Shown here: one piece after another, positions 15,742-25,687 of the stretch
How the letters are laid out: each line of letters opens with the position of its first letter
How positions within the stretch are numbered: the stretch's first letter is position 1
Assembly (NCBI GenBank): GCA_002409745.1
Contig: DHOU01000039.1
Coordinates: 62,001-126,000, forward strand
DNA length: 64,000 nucleotides
Direction: 5' to 3'
DNA from: Bacteroidales bacterium UBA5382
GTDB taxonomy: Bacteria > Bacteroidota > Bacteroidia > Bacteroidales > Dysgonomonadaceae
Notes under the pieces: generated by a model
Seen by the model: the letters and a program-made list of their open reading frames with translations, nothing else
Told to the model about the DNA's origin: nothing
The model's database searches: none
Made by a program: the position numbers and the translations under genes

Positions 15742-17769
15742 ATGAATGATAACGCATTACTGAACAAAGCTGCCGATAATATCCGTATTCTCGCAGCATC
15801 GATGGTTGAAAAGGCAAAATCCGGCCATCCCGGAGGTCCCATGGGAGGAGCTGATTTTATAAATGTTTTATTTTCAGAATTTCTGGAATACGATCCGGAG
15901 AACCCCAGGTGGGAATACCGGGACCGTTTCTTCCTCGACCCCGGTCACATGTCGCCCATGCTCTATTCGGTGTTGGCTTTTACCGGAAAGTTCTCGCTCG
16001 AGGAATTAAAAAACTTCCGTCAATGGGGAAGCCCCACGCCCGGACATCCCGAAATCGATGTGGAACGCGGTATCGAAAATACCTCGGGACCGTTGGGTCA
16101 AGGTCATGCCTTCGCCGCCGGAGCGGCTATCGCTGCGAAGTTTCTCGAAGCTCGTTTAGGAAGCGGGGGCGATTATACCATTTATTCGTATATCTCTGAC
16201 GGGGGCATTCAGGAAGAAGTCTCACAAGGCGTCGGAAGAATCGCCGGCCATTTAGGATTGAACAATCTGGTCATGTTTTATGACTCGAATCATATTCAGC
16301 TCTCCACAACGACGCATGCGGTAACGAGCGAAGATGTGGCGAAAAAATATGAAGCTTGGAACTGGCGGGTGATTACCATCGACGGAAACAATGCGGATGA
16401 GATTCGACGCGCGTTGACCGAAGCGAAGGCCGAAAAAGAAAAACCCACTATTATCATCGGAAATACCGTGATGGGACGGGGGGCTCTGGCGGCCGATTGC
16501 ACATCGTTCGAATGTCAGGTGTCCACGCACGGACAGCCGCTGAGCGCTGCCGGTGCCGATTTCGGGCAAACGATTAAAAATCTGGGCGGTAATCCCGATG
16601 ATCCTTTCGTTATTTTTGAGGAGACAAAACAATTATATGAGAAAAGACGAGCTGAACTGAAGCAGATTGTGGCAAAAAAGAAGGCCGCGATTGATGAGTG
16701 GGCGAAAACGCACCCTGAATTGGCTGAAAAGAAACGCAAATGGTTCGCTCGCGAACTTCCCGCAATCGATTGGGCGGGCATTCAGCAAAAGTCGGGGTCG
16801 GCTACACGTGCGGCATCCGCCACGGTTCTGGGCGTTTTGGCCGGACAAGTGGAAAATATGATTGTCGCCTCTGCCGATTTATCCAATTCGGATAAAACCG
16901 ACGGGTTTCTTAAGAAGACAAAATCGTTTGAAAAGAATGATTTCTCGGGAGCTTTCTTGCAAGCCGGAGTATCGGAGTTTACCATGTCTTGCCTGTGTAT
17001 CGGCATGAGCCTGCATGGCGGCGTGATTCCTGCATGCGGAACGTTCTTCGTCTTTTCCGATTATATGAAACCGTCTATTCGTGTTGCCGCCTTAATGGAA
17101 ACGCCGGTCATCTTTATTTGGACGCACGATGCCTTTAGGGTAGGAGAGGACGGTCCTACCCATCAACCGGTAGAACAAGAAGCGCAGATTCGCTTACTGG
17201 AAAAATTGCAAAACCACAGCGGGCACAATTCGATGTTGGTATTGCGGCCGGCCGACGTTCATGAAACAACCGTTGCCTGGAAGTTGGCGTTGCAAAACAG
17301 CCATACACCGACAGGGCTTATCTTGTCGCGGCAGAATATTCACGATTTGCCGGCTCAAAAGGATCGGTATGAAGAAGCATTACAAGCCGGTAAGGGAGCC
17401 TACATCGTACAGGACGATACCGATTACGATGTTATTTTATTAGGTTCCGGCTCGGAAGTGTCCACGTTGGTCGAAGGCGCCGGATTGTTGCGCGCAGAGG
17501 GGATTAAAACACGCATAGTGTCGGTACCTTCCGAAGGATTATTCCGCAGCCAAAGCAAAGAGTATCAAGACTCCGTACTTCCCGCAGGTAAGAAAAAATT
17601 CGGTCTTACGGCCGGATTACCGGTAACCCTCGAAGGGTTAGTGGGAGCCGACGGAAGTGTCTGGGGAATGCGTTCCTTCGGTTTTTCGGCGCCCTATAAA
17701 GTGCTGGACGAGAAACTCGGATACACCGGGCAAAACGTATATGAGCAAGTGAAGAAAATCCTAAAATGA
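15742..17769 (+). CDS. tkt: transketolase
   Basis: A 675-residue full-length transketolase of the pentose phosphate pathway, moving two-carbon units between sugar phosphates with thiamine diphosphate. The N-terminal domain has KSGHPGGPMGGADF, DPGHMSPMLYSVLAF, and a diphosphate-binding region SDGGIQEEVSQGVGRIAGHL with NHIQLS. The pyrimidine domain has GVSEFTMSCLCIGMSLHGG (catalytic Glu). FRVGEDGPTHQPVEQ contains the substrate histidine. The C-terminal domain is complete (MRSFGFSAPYKVLDEKLG). The next gene is rpiB in the same pathway, 98 bases downstream and separated by a repeat block. Confidence 0.95.
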   Translation: MNDNALLNKAADNIRILAASMVEKAKSGHPGGPMGGADFINVLFSEFLEYDPENPRWEYRDRFFLDPGHMSPMLYSVLAFTGKFSLEELKNFRQWGSPTPGHPEIDVERGIENTSGPLGQGHAFAAGAAIAAKFLEARLGSGGDYTIYSYISDGGIQEEVSQGVGRIAGHLGLNNLVMFYDSNHIQLSTTTHAVTSEDVAKKYEAWNWRVITIDGNNADEIRRALTEAKAEKEKPTIIIGNTVMGRGALAADCTSFECQVSTHGQPLSAAGADFGQTIKNLGGNPDDPFVIFEETKQLYEKRRAELKQIVAKKKAAIDEWAKTHPELAEKKRKWFARELPAIDWAGIQQKSGSATRAASATVLGVLAGQVENMIVASADLSNSDKTDGFLKKTKSFEKNDFSGAFLQAGVSEFTMSCLCIGMSLHGGVIPACGTFFVFSDYMKPSIRVAALMETPVIFIWTHDAFRVGEDGPTHQPVEQEAQIRLLEKLQNHSGHNSMLVLRPADVHETTVAWKLALQNSHTPTGLILSRQNIHDLPAQKDRYEEALQAGKGAYIVQDDTDYDVILLGSGSEVSTLVEGAGLLRAEGIKTRIVSVPSEGLFRSQSKEYQDSVLPAGKKKFGLTAGLPVTLEGLVGADGSVWGMRSFGFSAPYKVLDEKLGYTGQNVYEQVKKILK

Positions 17770-17785
17770 CGACACCGTTGACAGT

Positions 17786-17862
17786 CATTAGCCATTCGTC
17801 ATTCGTCATTCGTCATTCGTCATTTGTAATTTGTATTTTGTAATTCGTAATTAGTCATTTTT
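17786..17862. repeat. short-word repeat (CATTCGTCATTCGT / TTTGTAATTCGTAATT)
   Basis: Four or five copies of CATTCGT pass into TTTGTAATTTGTATTTTGTAATTCGTAATTAG. Read on the other strand these are the same words as the block at 30471-30590 (AATGACAAATTACAAATTACG). Two loci in one window in opposite orientation point to a dispersed intergenic repeat family. Confidence 0.75.
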
Positions 17863-17867
17863 AATAG

Positions 17868-18332
17868 ATGAATATGTCCTTATTAACAGACCAATCAGAC
17901 AAACCGGTAGGATTAGCATCCGATCACGCCGGATTCGAAGCAAAGGAATACGTCAAGCAAATTCTTGCCGAAAAAGATATTCCGTTTGAAGACTTCGGAA
18001 CTCACTCGACTGAAAGCTCGGATTATGCCGATTATGGGCATCCGTTGGCCGAAGCGGTCGAAAAAGGAGAATGTGTTTTCGGTATAGCCATTTGCGGTAC
18101 CGGAAACGGTATTAATATGACGGTAAATAAACATGCCGGAATCAGGGGGGCTTTATGCTGGAACCCTGAAGTGACTTATTATGCCCGTGCGCACAACAAT
18201 GCCAATATCCTCTCCTTGCCGGGAAGGCTGTTGTCGAAAGACGAGTTGCGTGTTATTTTGGACACTTTCCTGAAAACTCCTTTCGAAGAAGGAAGGCATC
18301 GCAGACGAATCGGTAAGATTCCCTGCGGTTGA
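17868..18332 (+). CDS. rpiB: ribose 5-phosphate isomerase B
   Basis: A 154-residue LacA/RpiB-family isomerase converting ribose 5-phosphate and ribulose 5-phosphate. Landmarks are VGLASDHAGFEAKEYVK (phosphate-binding DHAG), FEDFGTHSTESSDYADYGHP, FGIAICGTGNGINMTVNK (catalytic Cys in ICGTG), and ARAHNNANILSLPGR (HNNAN). It starts at ATG 17868, with a second ATG two codons later. It works with the upstream transketolase in the non-oxidative pentose phosphate branch. Confidence 0.95.
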   Translation: MNMSLLTDQSDKPVGLASDHAGFEAKEYVKQILAEKDIPFEDFGTHSTESSDYADYGHPLAEAVEKGECVFGIAICGTGNGINMTVNKHAGIRGALCWNPEVTYYARAHNNANILSLPGRLLSKDELRVILDTFLKTPFEEGRHRRRIGKIPCG

Positions 18333-18353
18333 CCTCTATCCGGCATTGCTTGT

Positions 18354-19160
18354 ATGGCTAAAAAGCAATATCGTAAAACTTCCCGGCGCCGGAAAAAGAA
18401 GAAGTCCGGTAAATCCGGGAGGATTTATGCCGTTATCGGTTTGTTGATTGCCGCAACCACGTTGGCGCTTGCTTGTATCATTTTTCTCAGAATATGGCAG
18501 CGGGACTTGTTCCATTCGTTCGAGCAAACTCCTTATTCTGATAAATATTTTGTAAGAGGGGTCGATGTGTCGCATCATAATTCGTTTATCGATTGGAACC
18601 GTCTGCGGAAGGATAATGTGAGTTTCGCTTATTTGAAATCTACCGAAGGCGTATCCCATATCGATAGGGATTATATCCGTAATTATCGACTGGCTAAAGA
18701 GGCCGGATTGAAAGTGGGGGCTTATCATTTTTTCCGTTTCAGAGATGAGGGAAAACGACAAGCTGAGCACTTTATCAAGCATGCAAAGGTTCTTCCGCAA
18801 GATATGATTCCGGCTATCGATGTAGAACATTCGGATGTGAACGTCGCATCCGGAGGTCGGGCGAAACGGGGGGAGATTATTGCGGAATTAAAAGAGTTGG
18901 AGCATTCTTTGTTTTTGTATTACGGTAAACATCCTGTGATATATACCAATAAAGATTGCTATAAAAAATATATCGAAACGGATTTCTCTCTCAATCCTAT
19001 ATGGATATGCGATTTGCACGATGAGCCCAACGTTGCTGCCGGCAATTGGGTTATTTGGCAGTTTTCGCATACCGGAAATATTCCCGGTACGGTAAATGAT
19101 ATTGATTTGAATTATTATCGTTATTCTTTTTATGAGTTTAGGACGCTTTTAATGCCTTAG
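18354..19160 (+). CDS. GH25-family lysozyme-like protein, membrane anchored
   Basis: A 268-residue protein. A basic N-terminus (KKQYRKTSRRRKKKKSGKSG) leads into a single membrane helix (about 25-45), so the catalytic domain faces the periplasm. The GH25 domain (about 63-265) shows FVRGVDVSHHNSFIDWNRL, FAYLKSTEGVSHIDRDY, GAYHFFRF and the catalytic IPAIDVEHSDV, ending with NDIDLNYY. GH25 enzymes cut peptidoglycan between MurNAc and GlcNAc. A role in wall remodelling is inferred. Confidence 0.88.
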   Translation: MAKKQYRKTSRRRKKKKSGKSGRIYAVIGLLIAATTLALACIIFLRIWQRDLFHSFEQTPYSDKYFVRGVDVSHHNSFIDWNRLRKDNVSFAYLKSTEGVSHIDRDYIRNYRLAKEAGLKVGAYHFFRFRDEGKRQAEHFIKHAKVLPQDMIPAIDVEHSDVNVASGGRAKRGEIIAELKELEHSLFLYYGKHPVIYTNKDCYKKYIETDFSLNPIWICDLHDEPNVAAGNWVIWQFSHTGNIPGTVNDIDLNYYRYSFYEFRTLLMP

Positions 19161-19164
19161 TAGT

Positions 19165-20190
19165 ATGAATGTAAAGAGCATAAGATTGTTATTGTCGCTT
19201 TCTCTATTTTCCATCTTATATGGTTGCGAAGATACCATGATGAATTTCGATAATAATCCTAAAGGCAACTTCGATGCTTTGTGGAACATTCTTGATCGAA
19301 ATTACTGTTTTTTTGAATATAAACAGATCGATTGGGATTCCATATATGCTGAATATAGTGTGCGCATAACCGATGATATGGATAATTACGAACTTTTTGA
19401 TTTATTGGGAAATATGCTTGGTGAATTAGAAGATGGGCATGTGAATCTTATTGCTTCACACGATATTACTCGAAATTGGGAATGGAAAGATAGTTATCCG
19501 GTTAATTTCGACACCTCTATTCAGGATAACTATCTGGGAAAAAATTATGGTATCGCTTCCGGTATGAAGTATAAAATATTGGAAGACAATATCGGCTATA
19601 TCTATTACGAGAGTTTTTCGTCGGACATTGGCCATGGAAACCTGACCGAAGTACTCAAGCAAATGGCTCTTTGTCCCGGTATTATACTCGATGTGCGCAA
19701 TAACAGCGGCGGAAGCCTGACGAATGTAAATAAATTGGCGGGGCGTTTCTTTAATCAAAAAACGTTGATCGGGTACATTTCGCATAAGACAGGCGCCGGG
19801 CATAATGATTTTTCCGAATTGTATCCCAAATATATAGATAGCTATGATGGATTACGTTATCAAAAGCCGGTAGTCGTATTAACAAACAGAGGTTGCTATA
19901 GTGCGACGAATGAGTTTGTGAGCGTGATGAAATATTCACCCTTGGTTACCGTAATAGGCGATAAAACCGGAGGAGGCAGCGGATTGCCTTTCTCTTCCGA
20001 ACTTCCGAATGGTTGGTCGGTGCGGTTTTCAGCGTCCCCGATGTTTAATGCCGAAAAAGAACATATCGAATTCGGGATAGAGCCCGATGAATCTGTCCGT
20101 TTATTACAAGCCGATAAAGATAAAGGATTGGATACCCTTATTGAAGTTGCACGAAGGTTTTTGAAAACCGGAAAAATTCCACATAAATAA
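19165..20190 (+). CDS. S41-family C-terminal processing peptidase-like lipoprotein
   Basis: A 341-residue lipoprotein (signal ends LFSILYGC). An N-terminal helical region (WNILDRNYCFFEYKQIDWD, tricorn-core-like) leads to the S41 protease fold with GYIYYESFSSDIGHGN, PGIILDVRNNSGGSLTNVN and VVVLTNRGCYSATNEFVSVM, where the SATN serine is the likely nucleophile. GDKTGGGSGLPFSSELPNGW follows. No PDZ domain is evident. It starts 4 bases after the GH25 gene, so the two are probably co-transcribed. Confidence 0.85.
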   Translation: MNVKSIRLLLSLSLFSILYGCEDTMMNFDNNPKGNFDALWNILDRNYCFFEYKQIDWDSIYAEYSVRITDDMDNYELFDLLGNMLGELEDGHVNLIASHDITRNWEWKDSYPVNFDTSIQDNYLGKNYGIASGMKYKILEDNIGYIYYESFSSDIGHGNLTEVLKQMALCPGIILDVRNNSGGSLTNVNKLAGRFFNQKTLIGYISHKTGAGHNDFSELYPKYIDSYDGLRYQKPVVVLTNRGCYSATNEFVSVMKYSPLVTVIGDKTGGGSGLPFSSELPNGWSVRFSASPMFNAEKEHIEFGIEPDESVRLLQADKDKGLDTLIEVARRFLKTGKIPHK

Positions 20191-20277
20191 TCCGATGCGG
20201 GATTTTGCTTAATCTCTAAAAAATCATAATCGTCAGAACAAACCGGTTCTTTTCATCCTTATAAGCAGAAATATCGA

Positions 20278-21027
20278 ATGATGAAAAAAAGTATTTTGTT
20301 TATAATTTGTTGCATGAGTATGGCATTGATACTAAAAGCGCAAACATTGCAAGAAGTGCGTTATCTCGATGAAAATCAAAATCTGGTAGGATTGGTTACA
20401 TCGAATGCCGGACGGAAACTTCCCGGAGTATTGATTCTTCCTGCTTGGAAAGGCATCGATAGTGAGGCTATAGCGGCTGCTTTGAATTTTGAGAAAGAGG
20501 GCTATATCGCATTTATCGCCGATATTTACGGCGAGGGAAATTATCCTGCGGATCATGCTGCTGCGGCAAAGATCGCGGGAAAATACAAGTCGGATTATAA
20601 AGCCTATCAGCATCGGATTTTACTGGCGTTGGAACAATTGAAAAAGGCGGGTGCCGATTCTGATCGAATGGCCGTTATCGGTTACTGTTTTGGTGGTACA
20701 GGCGCTTTGGAGGCAGCCCGGGCGAATCTACCTGTAACAAGCGTAATTTCCATTCACGGAGGTTTGGCAAAATCGCCCGAAAGGAAAAATGGAATTTTGA
20801 ATCCGAAGATTTTGGTACAACATCCGGCTGATGATGAAACCGTTTCTAAAGAAGATTACGAAAAACTGGTTGATGAAATGAATGACGGAAATGCCGATTG
20901 GCAAATTATTACTTACGCTCATTCCAAACATACTTTTACCAATCCTGAATCCCCCGACTATAACGAAATAATGGCCAAAAGAGCTTGGCAACATACGTTG
21001 TTATTTCTGTCGGAACTACTCCAATAA
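20278..21027 (+). CDS. dienelactone hydrolase-family protein (secreted)
   Basis: A 249-residue alpha/beta hydrolase with a signal peptide (ends MALILKAQ). The catalytic triad is visible: cysteine nucleophile in VIGYCFGGTGALEAA, aspartate in HPADDETVS, histidine in THSK-like YAHSKHTFTNPES. The GYCFGG cysteine is characteristic of dienelactone hydrolases as opposed to serine esterases. The substrate is unknown. Most relatives in this phylum are annotated only by fold. Confidence 0.85.
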   Translation: MMKKSILFIICCMSMALILKAQTLQEVRYLDENQNLVGLVTSNAGRKLPGVLILPAWKGIDSEAIAAALNFEKEGYIAFIADIYGEGNYPADHAAAAKIAGKYKSDYKAYQHRILLALEQLKKAGADSDRMAVIGYCFGGTGALEAARANLPVTSVISIHGGLAKSPERKNGILNPKILVQHPADDETVSKEDYEKLVDEMNDGNADWQIITYAHSKHTFTNPESPDYNEIMAKRAWQHTLLFLSELLQ

Positions 21028-21111
21028 AGAAAGGGCAATCTTCTCGTCTCATCAAAGATCCTTTTTGACATTTTCCTTCCTCTGTAGAAAGGAAAGAGCA
21101 AATATTTTTCG

Positions 21112-21119
21112 TAAATTTG
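21112..21119 (+). promoter_or_regulatory. -7 element for HAD hydrolase
   Basis: TAAATTTG fits TAnnTTTG and lies 16 bases before the ATG at 21136. Confidence 0.45.
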
Positions 21120-21135
21120 TCCAAAACTCAATTTT

Positions 21136-21915
21136 ATGGTAAAAGCAATCTTTTTTGATATAGACGGAACATTGATCAGTTTTAAGACCCAGACGATGCC
21201 GGAGTCTACGAAAAACGCAATCAAACAACTTCATAAAACAGGAATGAAGCTTTTCATTGCAACCGGAAGACATTTTTCTGCCATACAAAGCATCCTGAAT
21301 GTCGAATTTGACGGATATATTACATTAAACGGATGCTATTGTCTTCAAGGAACCGAGAATGTTATATTCAAAAAAAGCATTCATCGCGATGACATATCCC
21401 ATTTCATCGATTATTTGGAAAATGAGTGGTCGTTTCCGTGTCTGTTTGTCGAAGAACATTCCTTGTCGGTAAACTATATCGATGGGGAAATGAAGTTCCT
21501 GATGGATTTATTGAAAGAGGATACTCTTCCACATCATTCTCCCGGTTATTACCGTGATAAGGAATTGTTTCAATTAACAGCTTTTTTCAAGGACGACATG
21601 AGCGAGGAGATCATGAGTCGTTTGCCCAATAGTACGTATATGCGTTGGTATCCCACTTTTGCAGATATTATTTGTAAAGGGATCGACAAAGGAGTCGGAA
21701 TCGATAAGATCTGTGAATATTATGGTTTTTCGGCATCCGAGACAATGGCTTTTGGCGATGGAGGCAATGATATTGCCATGTTGCAACATGCCGGCATCGG
21801 CATCGCCATGGGCAATGCCAACGACGTGGTTAAACAAGCGGCCGATTATGTCACCGATTCGGTCGATGACGACGGTATATTAAACGCTTTAAAACATTTC
21901 GAGATACTCCCATAA
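21136..21915 (+). CDS. Cof-type HAD-superfamily phosphatase
   Basis: A 259-residue cytoplasmic hydrolase of the Cof/IIB subfamily, which dephosphorylates sugar phosphates, FMN or similar small molecules. Motif I is AIFFDIDGTLIS, motif II is LFIATGR, the lysine of motif III is in ICKGIDKGVGIDKI, and motif IV is MAFGDGGNDIAMLQHAGIGI. The cap domain lies at about 85-185. The substrate is not predictable from this. Confidence 0.9.
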   Translation: MVKAIFFDIDGTLISFKTQTMPESTKNAIKQLHKTGMKLFIATGRHFSAIQSILNVEFDGYITLNGCYCLQGTENVIFKKSIHRDDISHFIDYLENEWSFPCLFVEEHSLSVNYIDGEMKFLMDLLKEDTLPHHSPGYYRDKELFQLTAFFKDDMSEEIMSRLPNSTYMRWYPTFADIICKGIDKGVGIDKICEYYGFSASETMAFGDGGNDIAMLQHAGIGIAMGNANDVVKQAADYVTDSVDDDGILNALKHFEILP

Positions 21916-22046
21916 GGAAATGGTATGAGAGTACACGGTTTCTTAATTTCTAAGACAGAACATCTACAACATCGGGCATACAGGACTTTTTTCATAATCA
22001 ATAGACGATTGTTACGAAAATGTTTTCTTTTTGTTACGTTTTTGTT

Positions 22047-22054
22047 TATTTTTG
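22047..22054 (+). promoter_or_regulatory. -7 element upstream of the phosphate-transport pair
   Basis: TATTTTTG fits TAnnTTTG, 135 bases before the DUF47 gene, within a 274-base gap that has no gene. A TTG at 22031-22033 is too close to be a standard -33 element. Confidence 0.4.
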
Positions 22055-22189
22055 TGCAGGATTTGCCGAAGCTATCTGCTAAAATTGAAAGAGTGTGCTG
22101 ACTAGCTTGCGGCTTGGTTCTATTCAACAGTTATCGTTTAATTCAATTTGTCATTTTGTATCATCTTTTCAGTATAAAAATAAAAGGTA

Positions 22190-22837
22190 ATGAATAATTC
22201 GTTTTTGAATCGATTTACGCCTAAAGAACCGAAGTTTTTTCCGTTACTCGAGGGTATGGCCGATACATTAGTAATTGCTTCCGATTTAATTTTAGAATGT
22301 GTTCAAAACAACGACCATGCAGAACGGGTCGAACTTTTCAAGAAAATAAAAGAACAGGAAAGGAAATGTGATAAATTATCAAATAAGATATTCGATGAGT
22401 TGAATGCCACTTTTATTACCCCTTTTGACCGGGAAGACATCCAGCATTTAGCCAATCGTTTGGACGATGTGACCGATGGAATCAACAGTTCGGCAAAGCG
22501 GATAGCGCTGTATAATCCGAAAGAAATGCCTCCGGAATCGGTAGAAATGGCCAAGTTGATTAAGGAATCGGCATTAGCCGTTTCGAAAGCAGTCGACCAA
22601 TTGCATGTGCTGAAGAAAAGCCCCACAAAAATAAAAAAATATTGCGCAGAGTTGCATGAGTTGGAAAACAAAGCAGACGACGTGTATGATCAATTCATTA
22701 TAAAACTTTTCGAAACGGAAGAGGATGCCATTGAGGTGGTAAAGTTGAAAGAAATTATGTATGAATTGGAAAAGACAACAGATGGAGCCGAATTAGTCGG
22801 TAAAATTATAAAAACCATTATTGTTAAGTACGCTTAA
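22190..22837 (+). CDS. DUF47 (PhoU-like) phosphate transport regulator
   Basis: A 215-residue all-helical protein. FFPLLEGMADTLVIASDLIL, EQERKCDKLSNKIFDELNAT, TPFDREDIQHLANRLDDVTD and HELENKADDVYDQFI are the repeated E/D-x3-D metal-binding-type motifs of the DUF47/PhoU fold. DUF47 genes typically sit directly upstream of a Pit transporter, as here (13 bases), and modulate its activity. Confidence 0.92.
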   Translation: MNNSFLNRFTPKEPKFFPLLEGMADTLVIASDLILECVQNNDHAERVELFKKIKEQERKCDKLSNKIFDELNATFITPFDREDIQHLANRLDDVTDGINSSAKRIALYNPKEMPPESVEMAKLIKESALAVSKAVDQLHVLKKSPTKIKKYCAELHELENKADDVYDQFIIKLFETEEDAIEVVKLKEIMYELEKTTDGAELVGKIIKTIIVKYA

Positions 22838-22850
22838 TCTCAAAAAGCAA

Positions 22851-23909
22851 ATGAGCCTTTTACTCACTATTATTGTTTTAGCACTCTTATTCGATTTCAT
22901 AAATGGTTTTCACGATGCGGCTAATTCTATAGCGACTATTGTTTCGACAAAAGTGTTAACCCCTTTTCAAGCGGTTATATGGGCTGCATTCTTTAATTTC
23001 GTCGCATTCTTTATTGCCAAATACATCATTGGCGATTTTGGGATTGCCAATACCGTCGCCAAAACCGTTTTTCCCGAGTTCATTACTTTACCGGTCATTC
23101 TTTCGGGCATTATAGCTGCTATTATTTGGAATTTATTGACATGGTGGTTGGGCATCCCGTCTTCCTCTTCCCATACGCTTATCGGAGGTTTTGCCGGAGC
23201 GGCTATTATGGCCGGCGGCTTTAGTTCAATACATAGTGCAATCATTTTAATGATTGCCGCTTTCATTTTATTGGCGCCTTTAATCGGAATGTCGGTCGCT
23301 TTTGTTCTTACGCTACTCACGCTTCAGATTTGCAAGAAAATGAATCCGCATAAAGCGAATAATTGGTTCAAACATTTGCAATTGGTTTCATCCGCACTTT
23401 TTAGTATCGGACATGGGTTGAATGATTCGCAAAAAGTGATGGGGATCATTGGCGCCGCGGTGATTACTGCGGGAGCATCGGGGATCTTTGATTCGATGCC
23501 CGCATCGTTGGAATGGATGGGCTTAGAGCGAATCGATAATCTGAATCATATGCCGGCATGGATTCCCGTGTCTTGTTTTACGGTTATTGGGTTAGGAACG
23601 ATGTCCGGCGGATGGAAAATTGTAAAAACAATGGGTACCCGTATCACCAAAGTCACTCCTTTGGAAGGAGTTGTTGCCGAAACAGCCGGTGCGCTTACTC
23701 TCTATTTGACCGAATACCTTAAAGTGCCTGTGAGCACCACTCACACTATTGCGGGAGCTATTATTGGTGTTGGAGCCACTAAGCGCCTTTCAGCCGTCCG
23801 ATGGGGCATAACCCGACAGCTTATTTTAGCATGGATCCTAACGATTCCCGTGAGTGCGGCATTAGGCGCTGCGATTTATTCCATTCTCAGTTCTCTTATT
23901 CCATCTTAA
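22851..23909 (+). CDS. inorganic phosphate transporter, Pit family
   Basis: A 352-residue integral membrane protein from the ATG at 22851 (the frame is open from 22821, but that would overlap the DUF47 stop). The Pit signature occurs twice: LLFDFINGFHDAANSIATIV near the N-terminus and SIGHGLNDSQKVMGIIGAA in the second half, with PVSTTHTIAGAIIGVGA. About ten membrane helices are evident. It imports phosphate as a metal-phosphate complex using the proton gradient. The stop overlaps by a few bases the end of the convergent ABC transporter gene. Confidence 0.93.
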   Translation: MSLLLTIIVLALLFDFINGFHDAANSIATIVSTKVLTPFQAVIWAAFFNFVAFFIAKYIIGDFGIANTVAKTVFPEFITLPVILSGIIAAIIWNLLTWWLGIPSSSSHTLIGGFAGAAIMAGGFSSIHSAIILMIAAFILLAPLIGMSVAFVLTLLTLQICKKMNPHKANNWFKHLQLVSSALFSIGHGLNDSQKVMGIIGAAVITAGASGIFDSMPASLEWMGLERIDNLNHMPAWIPVSCFTVIGLGTMSGGWKIVKTMGTRITKVTPLEGVVAETAGALTLYLTEYLKVPVSTTHTIAGAIIGVGATKRLSAVRWGITRQLILAWILTIPVSAALGAAIYSILSSLIPS

Positions 23910-25687
23910 TCGAATGTTTCGGATATCTTTTCAATATTGAGGCTGCGAGCCATCGCGTCGAAAATCTCTTTATAAGTTCCGTTCAATCGATAAATTTGTT
24001 CATGCGTTCCCGATTCGACGATCCGTCCGTTTTTCATCACATAAATCATGTCGGCATCGATAATCTGAGAAATGCTGTGGGAGATCGTTATCACCGTTCG
24101 GTCTTTCTTTATGGCATCGATACTGTTTTTTATTTGTTCGGTAGAAATAGCGTCTAAACTTGCGGTGGGTTCATCGAGGAAGATGACAGGAGGGTTTTTC
24201 AAAAACATCCGGGCAATGGCGATTTTTTGCTGTTGTCCGCCCGATAGCAACATGGCCGGACTATCATATCCCTTCGAGAGACTCATGATTTGATCGTGCA
24301 AATAGGCTTTCTTTGCAGCTTGCATGATTTCGTCGTGAGTAGCGTCGGGTTTTCCGTAGCGAATGTTTTCCTCGATAGAACCATTGAAAATATGATTTTT
24401 CTGCAAAACCAAGCCTATATGGTCCCGCAGAAATTCGGTGTCGTAATTTTGCAGCGATACACCATCGAGTAAAATAGTCCCCGAATCGGGCTGGTAAAAC
24501 TTATCCAATAAATTGATTAAGGTGCTTTTTCCTGCTCCCGATAGTCCCACTAAGGCCGTGCTTTTTCCCGGAAAAATACGCATATTGATATTGAATAAGG
24601 TTGCTTCCTTATTATCCGGATAGGTAAAAGAAACGTCCTTTAACTCGAATTTGCCGGAGACTTTAGGTGACTGATAATCTCCTGTAGCTTCCGTTTCGTG
24701 TTCCGCATTGAGCACGTTGAAAAAGCTTTCGGAATAAATCAGGGCATCGTTCATTTGATCATAAATGCGGTGGAGCTGACGGATGGGAGCCGAAACATTA
24801 TTAAACAGCATAATATGAAACATGATGGCACCGATTGTCATTTGTCCGGTAAGCACTAAATAAGCCGTAAGAATGATGATGATGACGATTCCGATCTGTT
24901 CCACGAAACTTTTTACTCCGTCAAATAAAAAACTGATGCTTCGGATTCGCATTTGTGTATCGGTCAAGTTATTCTGTAACATCAACTGCTTCTTTGCTTC
25001 GATATCTTCGCGAACGAACGATTTTATCACCGTGATGGATTCGAGAATACTTAAGATGCCTTGACTTTTGTTTTCACGGAGTTCTTGTATTTGCCGTCGG
25101 GCGCCGCTCATTCTCTTTGCTTGCCGGATGCTGATAAAGAAATAAACCGGCATAATACACAAACCGACCATTCCTACATAAAAATTAGCATTAAACATCA
25201 TCACCAAGGCGACGAGGGCATTCGCAAAAAGAGGAAGGATGTCGATAAAAAAGTTTTGTACCAATCGGGTGAGGTTTTCCACTCCGCGATCGATTCGCGT
25301 TTGCAGTTTTCCCGGCTGATTTCCTTCAGAAGTAAAAAAAGCCATTTTAAAAGTCAATACTTTTTCGATGACCGTTTGCGCAAGATCTTTCGAAATAAAG
25401 ATCCGCAGTTTTTCGCCATAATATTTTTGTCCGAATTGGATGAAGGCGTTCACGATTTCTTTCATGATAAGGATGAGGCTGATGGTGACGAGGATCGACA
25501 ATCCCTCTTTCAGTCCTTTATGCTGTTCGAGTAAAATGGCGATTTGGTCGACCGTATATCGTAAGACGAACGCATTTACTTGAGCGGTAAAAGACCCTAT
25601 GGCGGTCAAAACCAATGTGAAAAATACTAACCAATGATAGGGTTTAACATAAGGGCGGAGTTGCTTGAATAGTTGCCACAAAGTCAT
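23906..25687 (-). CDS. ABC exporter, fused permease-ATPase half-transporter
   Basis: A 593-residue protein read from the ATG at 25687; the frame opens further upstream but MTLWQLFKQLRPYVKPYHWL is the natural N-terminus. Six membrane helices (about 18-300) precede a complete ATPase domain: Walker A GLSGAGKST, Q-loop GLVLQKNHIF, signature LSGGQQQKIAIARM, Walker B VIFLDEPTASLD and H-loop TISHSIS. It works as a homo- or heterodimer exporting lipid, peptide or drug. No substrate is evident. It stands alone, convergent with the Pit gene. Confidence 0.9.
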   Translation of the reverse strand: MTLWQLFKQLRPYVKPYHWLVFFTLVLTAIGSFTAQVNAFVLRYTVDQIAILLEQHKGLKEGLSILVTISLILIMKEIVNAFIQFGQKYYGEKLRIFISKDLAQTVIEKVLTFKMAFFTSEGNQPGKLQTRIDRGVENLTRLVQNFFIDILPLFANALVALVMMFNANFYVGMVGLCIMPVYFFISIRQAKRMSGARRQIQELRENKSQGILSILESITVIKSFVREDIEAKKQLMLQNNLTDTQMRIRSISFLFDGVKSFVEQIGIVIIIILTAYLVLTGQMTIGAIMFHIMLFNNVSAPIRQLHRIYDQMNDALIYSESFFNVLNAEHETEATGDYQSPKVSGKFELKDVSFTYPDNKEATLFNINMRIFPGKSTALVGLSGAGKSTLINLLDKFYQPDSGTILLDGVSLQNYDTEFLRDHIGLVLQKNHIFNGSIEENIRYGKPDATHDEIMQAAKKAYLHDQIMSLSKGYDSPAMLLSGGQQQKIAIARMFLKNPPVIFLDEPTASLDAISTEQIKNSIDAIKKDRTVITISHSISQIIDADMIYVMKNGRIVESGTHEQIYRLNGTYKEIFDAMARSLNIEKISETFD